A stretch of 40,908 nucleotides of DNA from an uncultured Lentisphaerota bacterium (GCA_903896595.1 CAITYL010000278.1:1-40908); one strand, 5' to 3'; shown: positions 1-9,209, counted from the stretch's first letter. Notes: a model not told the origin generated them from the letters alone. Numbers and translations are program-made.

Positions 1-279
1 AAGCCTAGGGACGTGTTAAATTATCGCAGCAACCCTGCCTGGCCCCATTCGCCGCGTACCTACGGCACGCGAAATGGGGGGTGACAAAACAGGGGCTGAA
101 GCCCCTGCCTATTCCCGCCCCGTCCCGCTGGGACGGAAAAGGCGCAACCGTGAAGTTCTGCCAAACTCCAAGGCCAGGCAATCCTGCCTGGCCTTGGAAT
201 AATGAGAACTCGCTAGTTTCGCATTCGTCCTCAAGGCGGATTGGTGCCAAACGCCAAAGGGGGGCACTTCGCCCCGCGC

Positions 280-537
280 TCATTTGTCCTTGTGACAGCT
301 GCGCTTCATCTCGGCATCAGCCTTGATCGGGCCGCCTTCCATGATTTCCTTCTTGACCTTGGCGTATTCCGCGTCGGAGAGGGCGCCCTTGTCCTTGGCG
401 TCCTTGAGATCGACCAATTCCTTGCCGATGGTGGTCGTGCGGGTGTAGTTCAGGGTGCCCCGGTTGAACATGGCGCAGCCTGACACGCCCGCCGCCAGCA
501 CCGCCGCCACCGCCAACGTGATCACTTTGGTCTTCAT
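280..537 (-). CDS. small lipoprotein with SHOCT-like C-terminal segment
   Basis: MKTKVITLAVAAVLAAGVSGCAMF lipobox; C-terminal 'LKDAKDKGALSDAEYAKVKKEIM' resembles SHOCT. Start trimmed to the Met at 535-537. Confidence 0.7.
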   Translation of the reverse strand: MKTKVITLAVAAVLAAGVSGCAMFNRGTLNYTRTTTIGKELVDLKDAKDKGALSDAEYAKVKKEIMEGGPIKADAEMKRSCHKDK

Positions 538-617
538 TTCAGAATCCCTCTCGTTTTTGATATCAAGATTCAAGGTCCTAGCCTGGATTATTCACGAAGG
601 CCTGAAAGTGGTTTTTT

Positions 618-691
618 TGTAGCAAAGCGATTGCATCGCGCTCTTCGAGCTAGTACGGCCCGATTGGGCGGGCTGCAAGCCCTTTGCTACA
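618..691 (+). repeat. TGTAGCAAAG cloverleaf repeat, copy A
   Basis: tgtagcaaag-cgattgcatcg-...-gggctgcaagccc-tttgctaca; matches copies at 24452, 35609, 37551, 39957. Confidence 0.9.
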
Positions 692-731
692 CTCATGAAT
701 AATCCAGGATAGGAGCAAGGATTCAGCGATC

Positions 732-760
732 CACGAAACGCCGATGCCCGGCGTTTCGTG
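732..760. terminator. perfect 12-bp hairpin at the 3' end of the GH57-GT5 gene
   Basis: cacgaaacgccg-atgcc-cggcgtttcgtg, ending 4 nt before the stop codon (764-766, minus-strand gene); no U-tract. Confidence 0.55.
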
Positions 761-763
761 AAC

Positions 764-3478
764 TCAAATCAACTTTTCGCCCAGCAGCCGTTCATAGAGG
801 CGGACGTACTGTAGAGTGGTTTTTTCCAGGTTGAAGTTTTGCATGCCCTCGCGCATGACCCGGCGGAGAATACGGTGCCGCCGGTCGGCGGGCAGCCGCT
901 GGAACCGCATGGCTTCGGCAATGGCCCACCACAGGGCGTCCGACTTGAAGTCATTGAAGACAAAGCCATTGCCGGTGTCATTGGTCAGGTCCAGGTGCTG
1001 GATGGTGTCCTTGAGCCCACCCGTGGCGCGGACCACCGGCAGGGTGCCATAGCGCACGCCTTCCATTTGCGGCAGGCCACAGGGCTCATAAAGGGACGGC
1101 ATGAGAATGAAATCCGCGGCGGCCTTGCCGAGTTCGCTCAGGGCGTCATCGAACGCCCGGAAAGCAATGCGCCCCTGGCTGCCCATGGCCAGGGTGCCAA
1201 AGGCCTTCTCCCACTGCGCGTCGCCATTGCCGACAATGGCGATCTGCAGGTGGTCGTTCCAGTAATGGTGGACCAGTGACATGGCAATCTCAGCCAGCAA
1301 TTGCGGCCCTTTTTGACCGTACAGCCGGTGCGGCCAGAAGAATAGCGCGGCCTCCGGCGCGACATTCAGCCCCAACTGTTGCTGAAAGGCGACCTTGTTT
1401 TCGCGCTTGGCTTCCATGACCGTGTTTTCATCGAAATTGCGCTTGAGCCCCGGCGAGGTGCGCGGATCCACATTGCTCTTGGGGGCGTTGATGATGCCGG
1501 TGGCGGCCCCGGCATTGAACTTGGCGCGCAATTCCTCGCGGACCTGCCAGGAAATGAGGTCGGGGAAATAACCGTTGACGATCTCCAGCAGAAACGACGG
1601 ACTGACCGTGTTGACGAAATGGGCCGCCTTGATGCCGCTGAGCAGGAAATCGACCCCAACGGTGTCCCAGGCATTCTGCACAAAGTCAGGATGCTTTTCC
1701 AGAAACAGATCGCGCCAGAAGCGGGCCACATCCAGGCCGCACTTCTCGAGGTTGCGCAGGGTGTCCTTGTCGGTGTGGATATTGTGCACGGTGAACAGGG
1801 AGGGGATGCCACGGGCCCGAGCGGCGGCGGGAATGAGCCCGGTCATCCAGTCGTTGCAATGCACCAGCATCTTGCCATGGGCGGGCATGGCGACATCGAA
1901 GATCTGGTTGATCACCGTCCGCTGGAACGCCTCGGCGCGGTGCAGCGCGGGATTGGCGGGGCCGCCGTATTCATAGATCTGCTGCAAGTGGGAAAACGCG
2001 GAGTCCTGGACCAAATGAATGGCTTCGGAGGTGTGAAACAGGCTGACCAAACGATCCAGCTCGCCGACGGAAATCTGGGCGTAGTCGCAGATCTGCCGGT
2101 CGTATTTGGGCAGCGCGACATGCACATCCAGCCCCATGCGCAGCAACTCGGCCACCAGCGCCGCGCTGATGTCGGCCAAGCCGCCGCCTTTGGCCCGCAC
2201 AAAGTTGGCCAGATTGCCGATGCCCGCCGGCAGTTCCGTGACCTCGGGCGTGACCAGCAGAATGCGCGGCCGCCGGGAATTGCGCTTGATTTGGAAGCCG
2301 CTGCGCACCCCGCCCAGTTCGCAACGCAGCTCGGTGAGGATGCTGCCATAGGCCAAAATGGCCAGACTGACGTCGCCGAAGTGGCTAAAATAGTCATGCA
2401 CGCCGCCGTCGGCGCCATGCCGCGTGGTGCACATGTAGTAATAGTGGTCGGAGGTGCCCAGATTGCGCCAGATTTCGAGCATATTGCCATCGGCGCTGGC
2501 CTTGGCCTTGGCTTCAAGCTCCTGATAGCGCTGAAAACCGTCCTGCTGGGCGCGGTTGCCCAGCCAGGCATTGGTGTTGCGTCCCTCGTCGGCCCAGGAG
2601 GAGGTGGCCAAATCGTCAATGTCGGCCACCGGCAACTCGCCCGTAATGGTACCGGCGATCTCGCTCGGGTTGCGCATGACCACGTTCGGGACCTTGGCCA
2701 GTGCCTGCGGCAGGTGCGCCCAAAACTCAAAAATGCCGGTATCGCTCCACTGGTGTTCGCCGATCGCTTCGTAGTCCAGGCCGATCAGCACCGATTCGCC
2801 GTCCACCTTGCCGACCCAGGCGGCGAACTCGTCGGCCGTGAAATGCCGGTGGGAGAAACGGAAGGCCAGTTCATCGCTGAGGCCGTCGTTGCGGGGCAGC
2901 ACCTTCAACTGTTTCAGGACGTCGGTGAACACCGCGTTCGGGGAATGACCGGCAATGAAGTCGCCCCGCCGCTCACACAACATCGCCTTGAACCCCAGTT
3001 CGCCGACGACCCGGGCAATGCTGTTGTTGTACAGCAATTCGGTATTGCGGAAGGCGGTGGGAACCACGCCGAGCAGTTCCTCCAGCAGGGCGGTATGCAG
3101 GTTGACCTGGGCGCGGAATTCCTCCTTGGCACCGTCCCGGAACAGGCCGGCCAACGAATGATAGTAGGTCTCGGCCAGGAACTCCACCCGCCCCGTGTCC
3201 CGCGCCAGCTTGCCCAGCCGCTGGAAGCTCTTGACCACTTCGGGATTAAACCGCCGCGCCTGCTCCAGCAACGTGCCGCTGACCCCCAGGCAGATCCGGA
3301 AATCGGGGTATTTTTCGACCAGACGCCCGAGCAGCGCATTGGCCGGCAGATAGCACTTGCTGGCGACCCGGTTAAAAATCTGCTCGTCCAGCGGGTCGTC
3401 AAAGGGCGCGGCCAGGGTCGGATTCTTCTTCAGACGCCGCGGCTGGTGCGCCTGAAAATACAATGTCAGATAGCTCAT
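764..3478 (-). CDS. GH57 alpha-amylase-like domain fused to GT5 glycogen/starch synthase
   Basis: N-terminus MSYLTLYFQAHQPRRL, FRNTELLYNN and GLDYEAIGEHQ are GH57-like; C-terminal half has RPRILLVTPEV...GGLADISAAL, HCNDWMTGLIP, VHNIH, PSLYEPCGLPQMEGVRYGTLPVVRATGGLKDT typical of glycogen synthase. Confidence 0.9.
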   Translation of the reverse strand: MSYLTLYFQAHQPRRLKKNPTLAAPFDDPLDEQIFNRVASKCYLPANALLGRLVEKYPDFRICLGVSGTLLEQARRFNPEVVKSFQRLGKLARDTGRVEFLAETYYHSLAGLFRDGAKEEFRAQVNLHTALLEELLGVVPTAFRNTELLYNNSIARVVGELGFKAMLCERRGDFIAGHSPNAVFTDVLKQLKVLPRNDGLSDELAFRFSHRHFTADEFAAWVGKVDGESVLIGLDYEAIGEHQWSDTGIFEFWAHLPQALAKVPNVVMRNPSEIAGTITGELPVADIDDLATSSWADEGRNTNAWLGNRAQQDGFQRYQELEAKAKASADGNMLEIWRNLGTSDHYYYMCTTRHGADGGVHDYFSHFGDVSLAILAYGSILTELRCELGGVRSGFQIKRNSRRPRILLVTPEVTELPAGIGNLANFVRAKGGGLADISAALVAELLRMGLDVHVALPKYDRQICDYAQISVGELDRLVSLFHTSEAIHLVQDSAFSHLQQIYEYGGPANPALHRAEAFQRTVINQIFDVAMPAHGKMLVHCNDWMTGLIPAAARARGIPSLFTVHNIHTDKDTLRNLEKCGLDVARFWRDLFLEKHPDFVQNAWDTVGVDFLLSGIKAAHFVNTVSPSFLLEIVNGYFPDLISWQVREELRAKFNAGAATGIINAPKSNVDPRTSPGLKRNFDENTVMEAKRENKVAFQQQLGLNVAPEAALFFWPHRLYGQKGPQLLAEIAMSLVHHYWNDHLQIAIVGNGDAQWEKAFGTLAMGSQGRIAFRAFDDALSELGKAAADFILMPSLYEPCGLPQMEGVRYGTLPVVRATGGLKDTIQHLDLTNDTGNGFVFNDFKSDALWWAIAEAMRFQRLPADRRHRILRRVMREGMQNFNLEKTTLQYVRLYERLLGEKLI

Positions 3479-3746
3479 GGGCCCCTTCCGCTCCAAACGA
3501 CGACTGGCACGCAACAGGCGCGCCGGACGGTCACGGTCAATCTACCCCATCCCCAAACAATTGCCCACCGGTTGCCGCCGGTCACTTTTGTCGCCAATGG
3601 CATCGGGCGGTATCCCCCGCCCAACCTCAACAGCGGCGCCGGCGCGGACGCCTTGGGACATTTATGACCATTGGGACTCTTGGGACCTGTGGGACGCCGG
3701 CACCGATCATGCCTGACATCACGGGTCACGCATCACGTTTCACGCC

Positions 3747-5819
3747 TCACACCAACACTTCCAGGCCGGCCATGGCGCAGTAGGGTTTGCCGTCGGCGGC
3801 GGAGAGGCTGACGAATTTGACGTACCGGCCACGCACCGGTTGCGGTAAACGCACCGTTTGCTCCACCGGATTGGCCAGAATATTGTCGAAGCGGCCGGCG
3901 GCGGCCGGGGCGCCCCAGGCCACGCCGTCGGCGCTGACATAAAATTCCCAGCGGTCAATGGTGCCGTGGGAGAGGTCTTCGACACGCGGTCGGTAGGCGA
4001 ACCCCGCCACCGCGATCTCGCGCCCGAGGTCGACGGCAATCCAGTGCGGGTGGGCGGTAATGCCGCCTTCCCACGGCGTGTGCCAGATGGCGTCGTTATC
4101 GGCCAGGATGTTCTCCGGCGGACACGGCGGCCCAAAACTGTCGCAATCGTGGATGCGCCAGCCCGTCTTGGCCAGGCCAAACCGGCGCTGGGCGGCGGCG
4201 GTGCCGCCAAGGAACAGCCCCTCGGGATTGTCCTCCGGCAGGATCGCGGCGCGCACCGTACCGCCGGCGGGCAGGTCGAGCGGCGCGGCATAGCGCGGCG
4301 CGGCCGGGCCGGGCACGCTGCCATCGGTGGTGACACGGGCGACCAAGCCGGCAGGCACCGTCACCGCCACCCGGCCGGCGGCGTCACGGGCGATCACCGG
4401 ATCGTCCACCGGCAGCGGCGCGTGGAACAATCCGAACTCGCGCAGGCACGGACACGCCTTGGCGGCGGTGACCCGCAGCCGCCAGCGCGCCGCGGTGACG
4501 GTATTGAAGCGCTCGGCCCGCTTGTAACCCGCCGTGATGCCCCGCGCCACCGCCTGCCAGTCGCCGCCGAGTTCCGCCTCCAGCACCCAGCCGCGAATGC
4601 GCTGACCGAGCTGGATTGCCTCGCCAAACAGCAAATAGTTGACCGCCTGCGGTGCGGAAAAAGCCACCCGCAGTTCGACTTGGCAGACGCCGTCATCAGC
4701 GGCCCAGTACGTCTCCGGATCGCCGTCCAGCAACCGGGCCGGGCCGTAGGCGGCAAGATCGCCGCCGCGGACATCGGACGCCTCAAGAACCGCCGATTCA
4801 GCCAGATTGCGGGAAAAGGTCAAGTCCCGGATCTTTTTGAAGGCCAGCAGATTGGCGGCGTCCGTCTCATGGACCACCCCGCGCCGGTCCGGCGGCAGGT
4901 TCAGCAGCAGGTTGGCGCCGCGGCCGACCGACTGCAGCCACAGCTTCATCAGGTTCGCCGGGGAGCGCACCCGGCCGTTTTCCAGCTCGTGCCAGAACCA
5001 GCCGGGGCGGATGGAGACATCAACCTCCGGCGGCAGCCAGTCGGTGCCGTCCTCATGGCCGCAACCCAGATCATCGTGCACCGGACAGCCCGGATAACGT
5101 CCGGCCATATTGAAAGTGTACCAAGTGGTGGCAGCGGCCTCGCCGTGCTCGTTGCCGACCCAGCGCATGTCGGGGCCGGCATCGCTGAACATCACCGCAT
5201 CCGGCTGCAACTCCCGCACCAGGGCCTTGGTGGCGGGCCAGTCGTAATAGGTGGCGTTGTCGATCTGACGTTTTTCATTGGCGCCGCCGTACCAGCCGTC
5301 ACCGCCATTGGCGCCGTCGAACCAGACCTCGAAGACCGGCCCGTACTGCGTTAGCAACTCACGCAACTGATTGCGATAGTAAGTGATGTATTCGGGGTGC
5401 GCATAGAGCGGGTGGTTCCGGTCCCAGGGCGAGAGATAGACGCCGAACTTCAGCCCCTCGGCGGCGCACGCCTCCGACAGCTCGCGCACCAAGTCGCCGC
5501 GGCCATTTTTCCACGGGCTGGCCGCCACCGAATGTTCCGTATATTGGCTCGGCCACAGGCAGAAGCCGTCGTGGTGCTTGCAGGTGAGGATCAGCCCCTG
5601 CATGCCGCCCTCGCGGGCCAGCCGCGCCCATTGCCGCGGATCGCAGGCGGCGGGGTTAAAAATGGCCGGCGATTCGTCGCCAAACCCCCATTCACGTCCC
5701 GTGAACGTGTTGGTGGTGAAGTGGATGAAACCGTAGTATTCCAGGCGGTGCCAGGCCAGTTGCCGGGGCGTCGGCAACGCCCCGAACGGCGCCGGAGGAT
5801 AAACGGAGGCGGAAGACAT
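3747..5819 (-). CDS. alpha-L-fucosidase (GH29) with C-terminal F5/8 type C-like domain
   Basis: YYGFIHFTTNTFTGREWGFGDE, LILTCKHHDGFCLWPS, FGVYLSPWDRN, FEVWFDGANGG; C-terminal discoidin-like segment. Confidence 0.9.
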   Translation of the reverse strand: MSSASVYPPAPFGALPTPRQLAWHRLEYYGFIHFTTNTFTGREWGFGDESPAIFNPAACDPRQWARLAREGGMQGLILTCKHHDGFCLWPSQYTEHSVAASPWKNGRGDLVRELSEACAAEGLKFGVYLSPWDRNHPLYAHPEYITYYRNQLRELLTQYGPVFEVWFDGANGGDGWYGGANEKRQIDNATYYDWPATKALVRELQPDAVMFSDAGPDMRWVGNEHGEAAATTWYTFNMAGRYPGCPVHDDLGCGHEDGTDWLPPEVDVSIRPGWFWHELENGRVRSPANLMKLWLQSVGRGANLLLNLPPDRRGVVHETDAANLLAFKKIRDLTFSRNLAESAVLEASDVRGGDLAAYGPARLLDGDPETYWAADDGVCQVELRVAFSAPQAVNYLLFGEAIQLGQRIRGWVLEAELGGDWQAVARGITAGYKRAERFNTVTAARWRLRVTAAKACPCLREFGLFHAPLPVDDPVIARDAAGRVAVTVPAGLVARVTTDGSVPGPAAPRYAAPLDLPAGGTVRAAILPEDNPEGLFLGGTAAAQRRFGLAKTGWRIHDCDSFGPPCPPENILADNDAIWHTPWEGGITAHPHWIAVDLGREIAVAGFAYRPRVEDLSHGTIDRWEFYVSADGVAWGAPAAAGRFDNILANPVEQTVRLPQPVRGRYVKFVSLSAADGKPYCAMAGLEVLV

Positions 5820-5850
5820 GCAAAAACCTCATGGGTGAAATCAGTTGCAA

Positions 5851-5929
5851 GAACATTCAACATCGAACATTCAACGTTCAACGTCGAATCATCCACGTTG
5901 GATGTTGAACGTCGAATGTTCAATGTTCG
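5851..5929. repeat. inverted word-array repeat (ACATTCAACGTTCAACGTCG)
   Basis: gaacattcaacatcgaacattcaacgttcaacgtcgaa ... ttggatgttgaacgtcgaatgttcaatgttc. Confidence 0.8.
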
Positions 5930-6099
5930 TTTTAGACCGGTCCACAGAAATCCACTTCCCTTTGGAATACGCGCTACCTTTTGACCCGTCACTCACGTTC
6001 CGGGCTCGGATGCCCGCCGGTCACGCTTCACGTCTTCACGCTTCACGTACTAGATTACCGCAACATATCAATAAACCCGGTATTTTCACGACCTCCGTC

Positions 6100-6822
6100 A
6101 TGCCCCACCACACCACCCTCTCGTCCACCACCCGGGTTTGGGAACATTACGCCGCCGTCTACGACCGGCTGGCCAAGCATTATCCGCTTTACAACGTGTT
6201 GATGGACCGCTTGGAGGCGTTGCTCCACGGTCCGTTGCCGGCGGGTGCCGCCGTGCTCGACGCCGCCTGCGGCACCGGTAACCTATCGGTGCGTCTGGCG
6301 CCCCGTTACCGCGTCACCGCCCTTGATCGCGCCGGCGCCATGCTTGACCGCGCCGCGGACAAAAGTTGCACCCTGGTGCCGCCCGGATTCCGCATTGTCA
6401 CCGCCGACCTGGATCGTCCCCTGCCCTTCGCCACCGGCGCCTTCGACGCCGTCGCCTGCATCCACGCCCTCTATGCCGTGACCACGCCCGCCGCCACCCT
6501 GGCCGAGTTCCACCGCATCCTCAAGCCCGGGGGCCTGCTGCTCATCGCCAACATGACCCGGCCGATCGCCCTCGGCGAAACAGCCATGGAGGTCCTGCGT
6601 CTGCAAGGCCTGCGGCGCGGAGTCCGCACCCTGCGCCATCTGCTGGCCGTCGGCTGGTGGAACGCGCGCCTGGCCCGCTTCCAAAGCGCCGGCGTCATGC
6701 ATTTCTGGCCGCAGGCGGAGTTCAACCGCCTGCTCGCCGAAGCCGGCTTCACCCCGCTCCAGCAGGAAATGACCTACACCTGCGGCAGCGACCTGGTCAC
6801 CCTCGCCCGCCGCAATCCCTGA
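6100..6822 (+). CDS. class I SAM-dependent methyltransferase
   Basis: VLDAACGTGNLSVRLAPRYRVTALDRAGAMLDRA motif I/II; likely start MPHHTT at 6100 (the upstream ORF portion is repeat-derived). Confidence 0.85.
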   Translation: MPHHTTLSSTTRVWEHYAAVYDRLAKHYPLYNVLMDRLEALLHGPLPAGAAVLDAACGTGNLSVRLAPRYRVTALDRAGAMLDRAADKSCTLVPPGFRIVTADLDRPLPFATGAFDAVACIHALYAVTTPAATLAEFHRILKPGGLLLIANMTRPIALGETAMEVLRLQGLRRGVRTLRHLLAVGWWNARLARFQSAGVMHFWPQAEFNRLLAEAGFTPLQQEMTYTCGSDLVTLARRNP

Positions 6823-6830
6823 CCGGCCCG

Positions 6831-7102
6831 CCATGGGGGTGCATGACCGTTTTGTCGGATGATGTTGGGAACCCCCTTTTGAGGAAAGGCGGTTCCCAAA
6901 CCGTCCGTCAAACCTGGTTGTGCCTTAACGCAGGGGGGCGCTTCCGCCACAACCCGTTCTGGTAAAATGTAGATCAGAGAGGAATGCTTGTGGCGGAAGC
7001 ACCCCTCCGGTTTAAGATCCAAAAGTTTTAGGAAGGGGCTTGTGGACGCACCCTTTTCCACAAGGGTGGCCCCTACCAACATAATTGTCATACACCCCAT
7101 GG
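6831..7102 (+). mobile_element. MITE-like palindromic element, copy 1
   Basis: Ends ccatgggggtgcatgac ... gtcatacaccccatgg form terminal inverted repeats; left ~85 bp and right ~50 bp match the reverse complement of 38900-39126; no ORF inside. Confidence 0.65.
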
Positions 7103-7205
7103 CCGCCAGTTACCGAGGTTTTCTCGGCAACTGCCGCACTCCAATAACGTGGCGCCATGACCCGGACTTTTGAAACCGGTTCAAACACTCTGACTTCCCC
7201 AACCC

Positions 7206-7595
7206 TCAGTTTCCGCCGCCGGGCTGTTTCTGGCGTTCGCGGCGCTGAATTTCGTCGAAGTAGTCGTCGGCTTCCTTGACGCTGGCGAAGATCTCGTTCA
7301 TCGGCACCATTTGGGCGATCTCGAAAACCTTCTTCACCGGTTCCTGCATTTCCATGACCATAAAGGCGGCATTGGCTTTCTTGGCCGCCTTCATGGCCAT
7401 CAGAATGACCCGCAGGCCGGCGCTGCTGACGTAGTCCAAGGCACGCATATTGAACTGCAGCGCGTTCACCCGGTTCTGAAACAACGCATTGACCACCCCC
7501 AGCAGGCGGGCGCTGGTCTCGTTGTCCAACCGCCCAACCAGGGCGATTTCGAAGCAGCCGATTTTTTTCTCGACCTGATTGATCACGAGGGCCAT
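7206..7595 (-). CDS. STAS-domain anti-sigma factor antagonist
   Basis: MALVINQVEKKIGCFEIALVGRLDNETSARLL...LDYVSSAGLRVILMAMKAAKKA; DYVSSAGLRVL-type STAS signature. Confidence 0.85.
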   Translation of the reverse strand: MALVINQVEKKIGCFEIALVGRLDNETSARLLGVVNALFQNRVNALQFNMRALDYVSSAGLRVILMAMKAAKKANAAFMVMEMQEPVKKVFEIAQMVPMNEIFASVKEADDYFDEIQRRERQKQPGGGN

Positions 7596-7754
7596 GACGG
7601 GAACTCCTCTATTTGGAACCGGTAAGACAAAACATTCACCACGAAGGCACGAAGCGCACGAAGACCGATCAAAGAATATGGCACCATTTTCCGCGAACGC
7701 ACCTGTCCCTTTTGCGCCGTATAGCCGATTCGGCGCAACCGAGACCAAGTCACC

Positions 7755-7860
7755 TTCACCACAGAGGACACAGAGAGCACAGAGAAGCGACGACTGAGGA
7801 TAACGAGACCTCTTTTGGCGCCAACCTTTCTCTGTGGTTCTCTGTGCTCTCTGTGGTAAA
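7755..7860. repeat. inverted word-array repeat (CACAGAG)
   Basis: ttcaccacagaggacacagagagcacagagaa ... tttctctgtggttctctgtgctctctgtggtaaa. Confidence 0.85.
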
Positions 7861-7898
7861 TAATGCGTGTCCTGTTCCTCATTATGCCCCCTGCCGCC

Positions 7899-9209
7899 TC
7901 AGGCAAGGGCGGCGTGCAGGCGGACGAGGGCGTCCTCGGCCATGGCCTGGGCGCGGGCGGCCGGCAGCAGCGGTTCGGCGTGGGCGACATTGAGCTGGAG
8001 GCGGCCGGCATAGGTGGTCGCGGCCACGCCCAGCCCGGCTCCGGCCAGGGCGTTGAGGGCGGCGGAGAAATGCAGCCGTTCCAGAGTGACGGCGCCAAAC
8101 GTTTCTGGAACGTCGCCAAGCCGGCCCAGATTGGTGATGCCGACGGCGGCCGGAAAGAGGCGTTCCGCCTTGAGCGCTAAACGCTCCGGGTCGCCGGTGC
8201 CGGCCAGCGCCAGGTTTTGCAGGCGTACCGCCAGGGCCGGCTCGTCCCGGCGCAGGGCGGCGGCCAGTTCCGTTTTAATCGCGCGGGCCAAAGGCCAAAA
8301 CGCCCCGGTCACCTGCGCCAGGGACGGCAAGACCGTCACCGCGGAAACGAACAGGCCGCACTCGTCTCCACTCACCGGCGGTTCCAAGGCGGCACGCAGG
8401 CTCACCGGCGAGACCACGCCAAGCCGCGCCGGTCGCCGGCCGCCAGCGGCCAAGATCACGTCCGCCGCCGCCTGCAGGAACGCCGCCGCCAACGCGCCAT
8501 GCACCGAAGTGCCCTCCGTCCGGCAGCGGGCGACGAGGGCGGCCGTGACGGCGGCATCCAAGGTTAGTGGAATGACGCCGGTCCGCCGGTCATGGGGCGG
8601 CGCCCAAGCAGCGACCGGCATCCGGCCCAGGCCCGAGAGGCGCGGCAACTGACGCAAGACCATGCCGGCGGCCAGCAGCCACCCCGGCACCCCACGGGTG
8701 CGGCGCGGCAATTGCGCCTCCAGTGCCGGACGCATCGGCAGAGACAGCGGCGGTGCCCGGTCCGGCCGGGCCGCCAATGCCAGCACATGCCGGAGGAAGG
8801 TCACGCCGGACTCGCCGTCGGCCGCCGCGTGGTGGAAAGCAGCCAAGAGTTCGCCGCCCGCGTCACCCCGTAAATGAACCACACGCACCAGCGGACCGGT
8901 CTGCCACGGCAGGGGGCTATTCAGTTCGGCGGTCAGCTCAGCCACCCAGTGCGCGTCGTCACGCCGGGTTTCCTCCCGCAGGGGAATCACGGGAACCCCC
9001 GTGGCCATCCAGTGCGCCGGTTTCCCGGCCGCGTCAGGCACAATCCGCGCCCGCAAGACCGGATGCCGCGCCTGCAAGCCAGCTAATGCCGCCCGCAATT
9101 CAGCCGGGGCCAGGGGTCCGCGATAGGCCGCCACCGCGACAAAATTCAGGGGGCCGGCCTGATCCACCCGCCACACCCCGCGTTCCATGCCGCCCAATGT
9201 GCGTTCCAT
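7899..9209 (-). CDS. condensation-domain/alcohol acyltransferase-like protein
   Basis: Conserved HHxxxDG motif (FHHAAADGESG) in a ~436 aa protein with a condensation-like N-terminus (LQARHPVLRARIV). Confidence 0.65.
   Translation of the reverse strand: MERTLGGMERGVWRVDQAGPLNFVAVAAYRGPLAPAELRAALAGLQARHPVLRARIVPDAAGKPAHWMATGVPVIPLREETRRDDAHWVAELTAELNSPLPWQTGPLVRVVHLRGDAGGELLAAFHHAAADGESGVTFLRHVLALAARPDRAPPLSLPMRPALEAQLPRRTRGVPGWLLAAGMVLRQLPRLSGLGRMPVAAWAPPHDRRTGVIPLTLDAAVTAALVARCRTEGTSVHGALAAAFLQAAADVILAAGGRRPARLGVVSPVSLRAALEPPVSGDECGLFVSAVTVLPSLAQVTGAFWPLARAIKTELAAALRRDEPALAVRLQNLALAGTGDPERLALKAERLFPAAVGITNLGRLGDVPETFGAVTLERLHFSAALNALAGAGLGVAATTYAGRLQLNVAHAEPLLPAARAQAMAEDALVRLHAALA

Noticed and set aside
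5-283. 92-aa minus-strand ORF at the window start
   Set aside because: Covers a run of hairpin repeats; no start context or conserved motif.
618-691. tRNA gene (cloverleaf of ~74 bp)
   Set aside because: 10-bp closing stem, no canonical T-loop (TTCRA) or D-loop GG, middle arm not a proper 5-bp/7-nt anticodon arm; five near-identical intergenic copies. A repeat, not a tRNA.
1379-3667. 762-aa + strand ORF antisense to the GH57-GT5 gene
   Set aside because: Shadow ORF from GC-rich codon structure; the opposite strand encodes a clearly conserved enzyme.
5851-5929. CRISPR array
   Set aside because: Short words repeat every ~10 bp with inverted arms; no regular 25-40 bp repeats with unique spacers and no cas genes in the window.
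5845-6099. N-terminal extension of the methyltransferase (MQEHSTSNIQRSTSN...)
   Set aside because: Translation of the word-array repeat and spacer; the conserved protein begins around Met at 6100.
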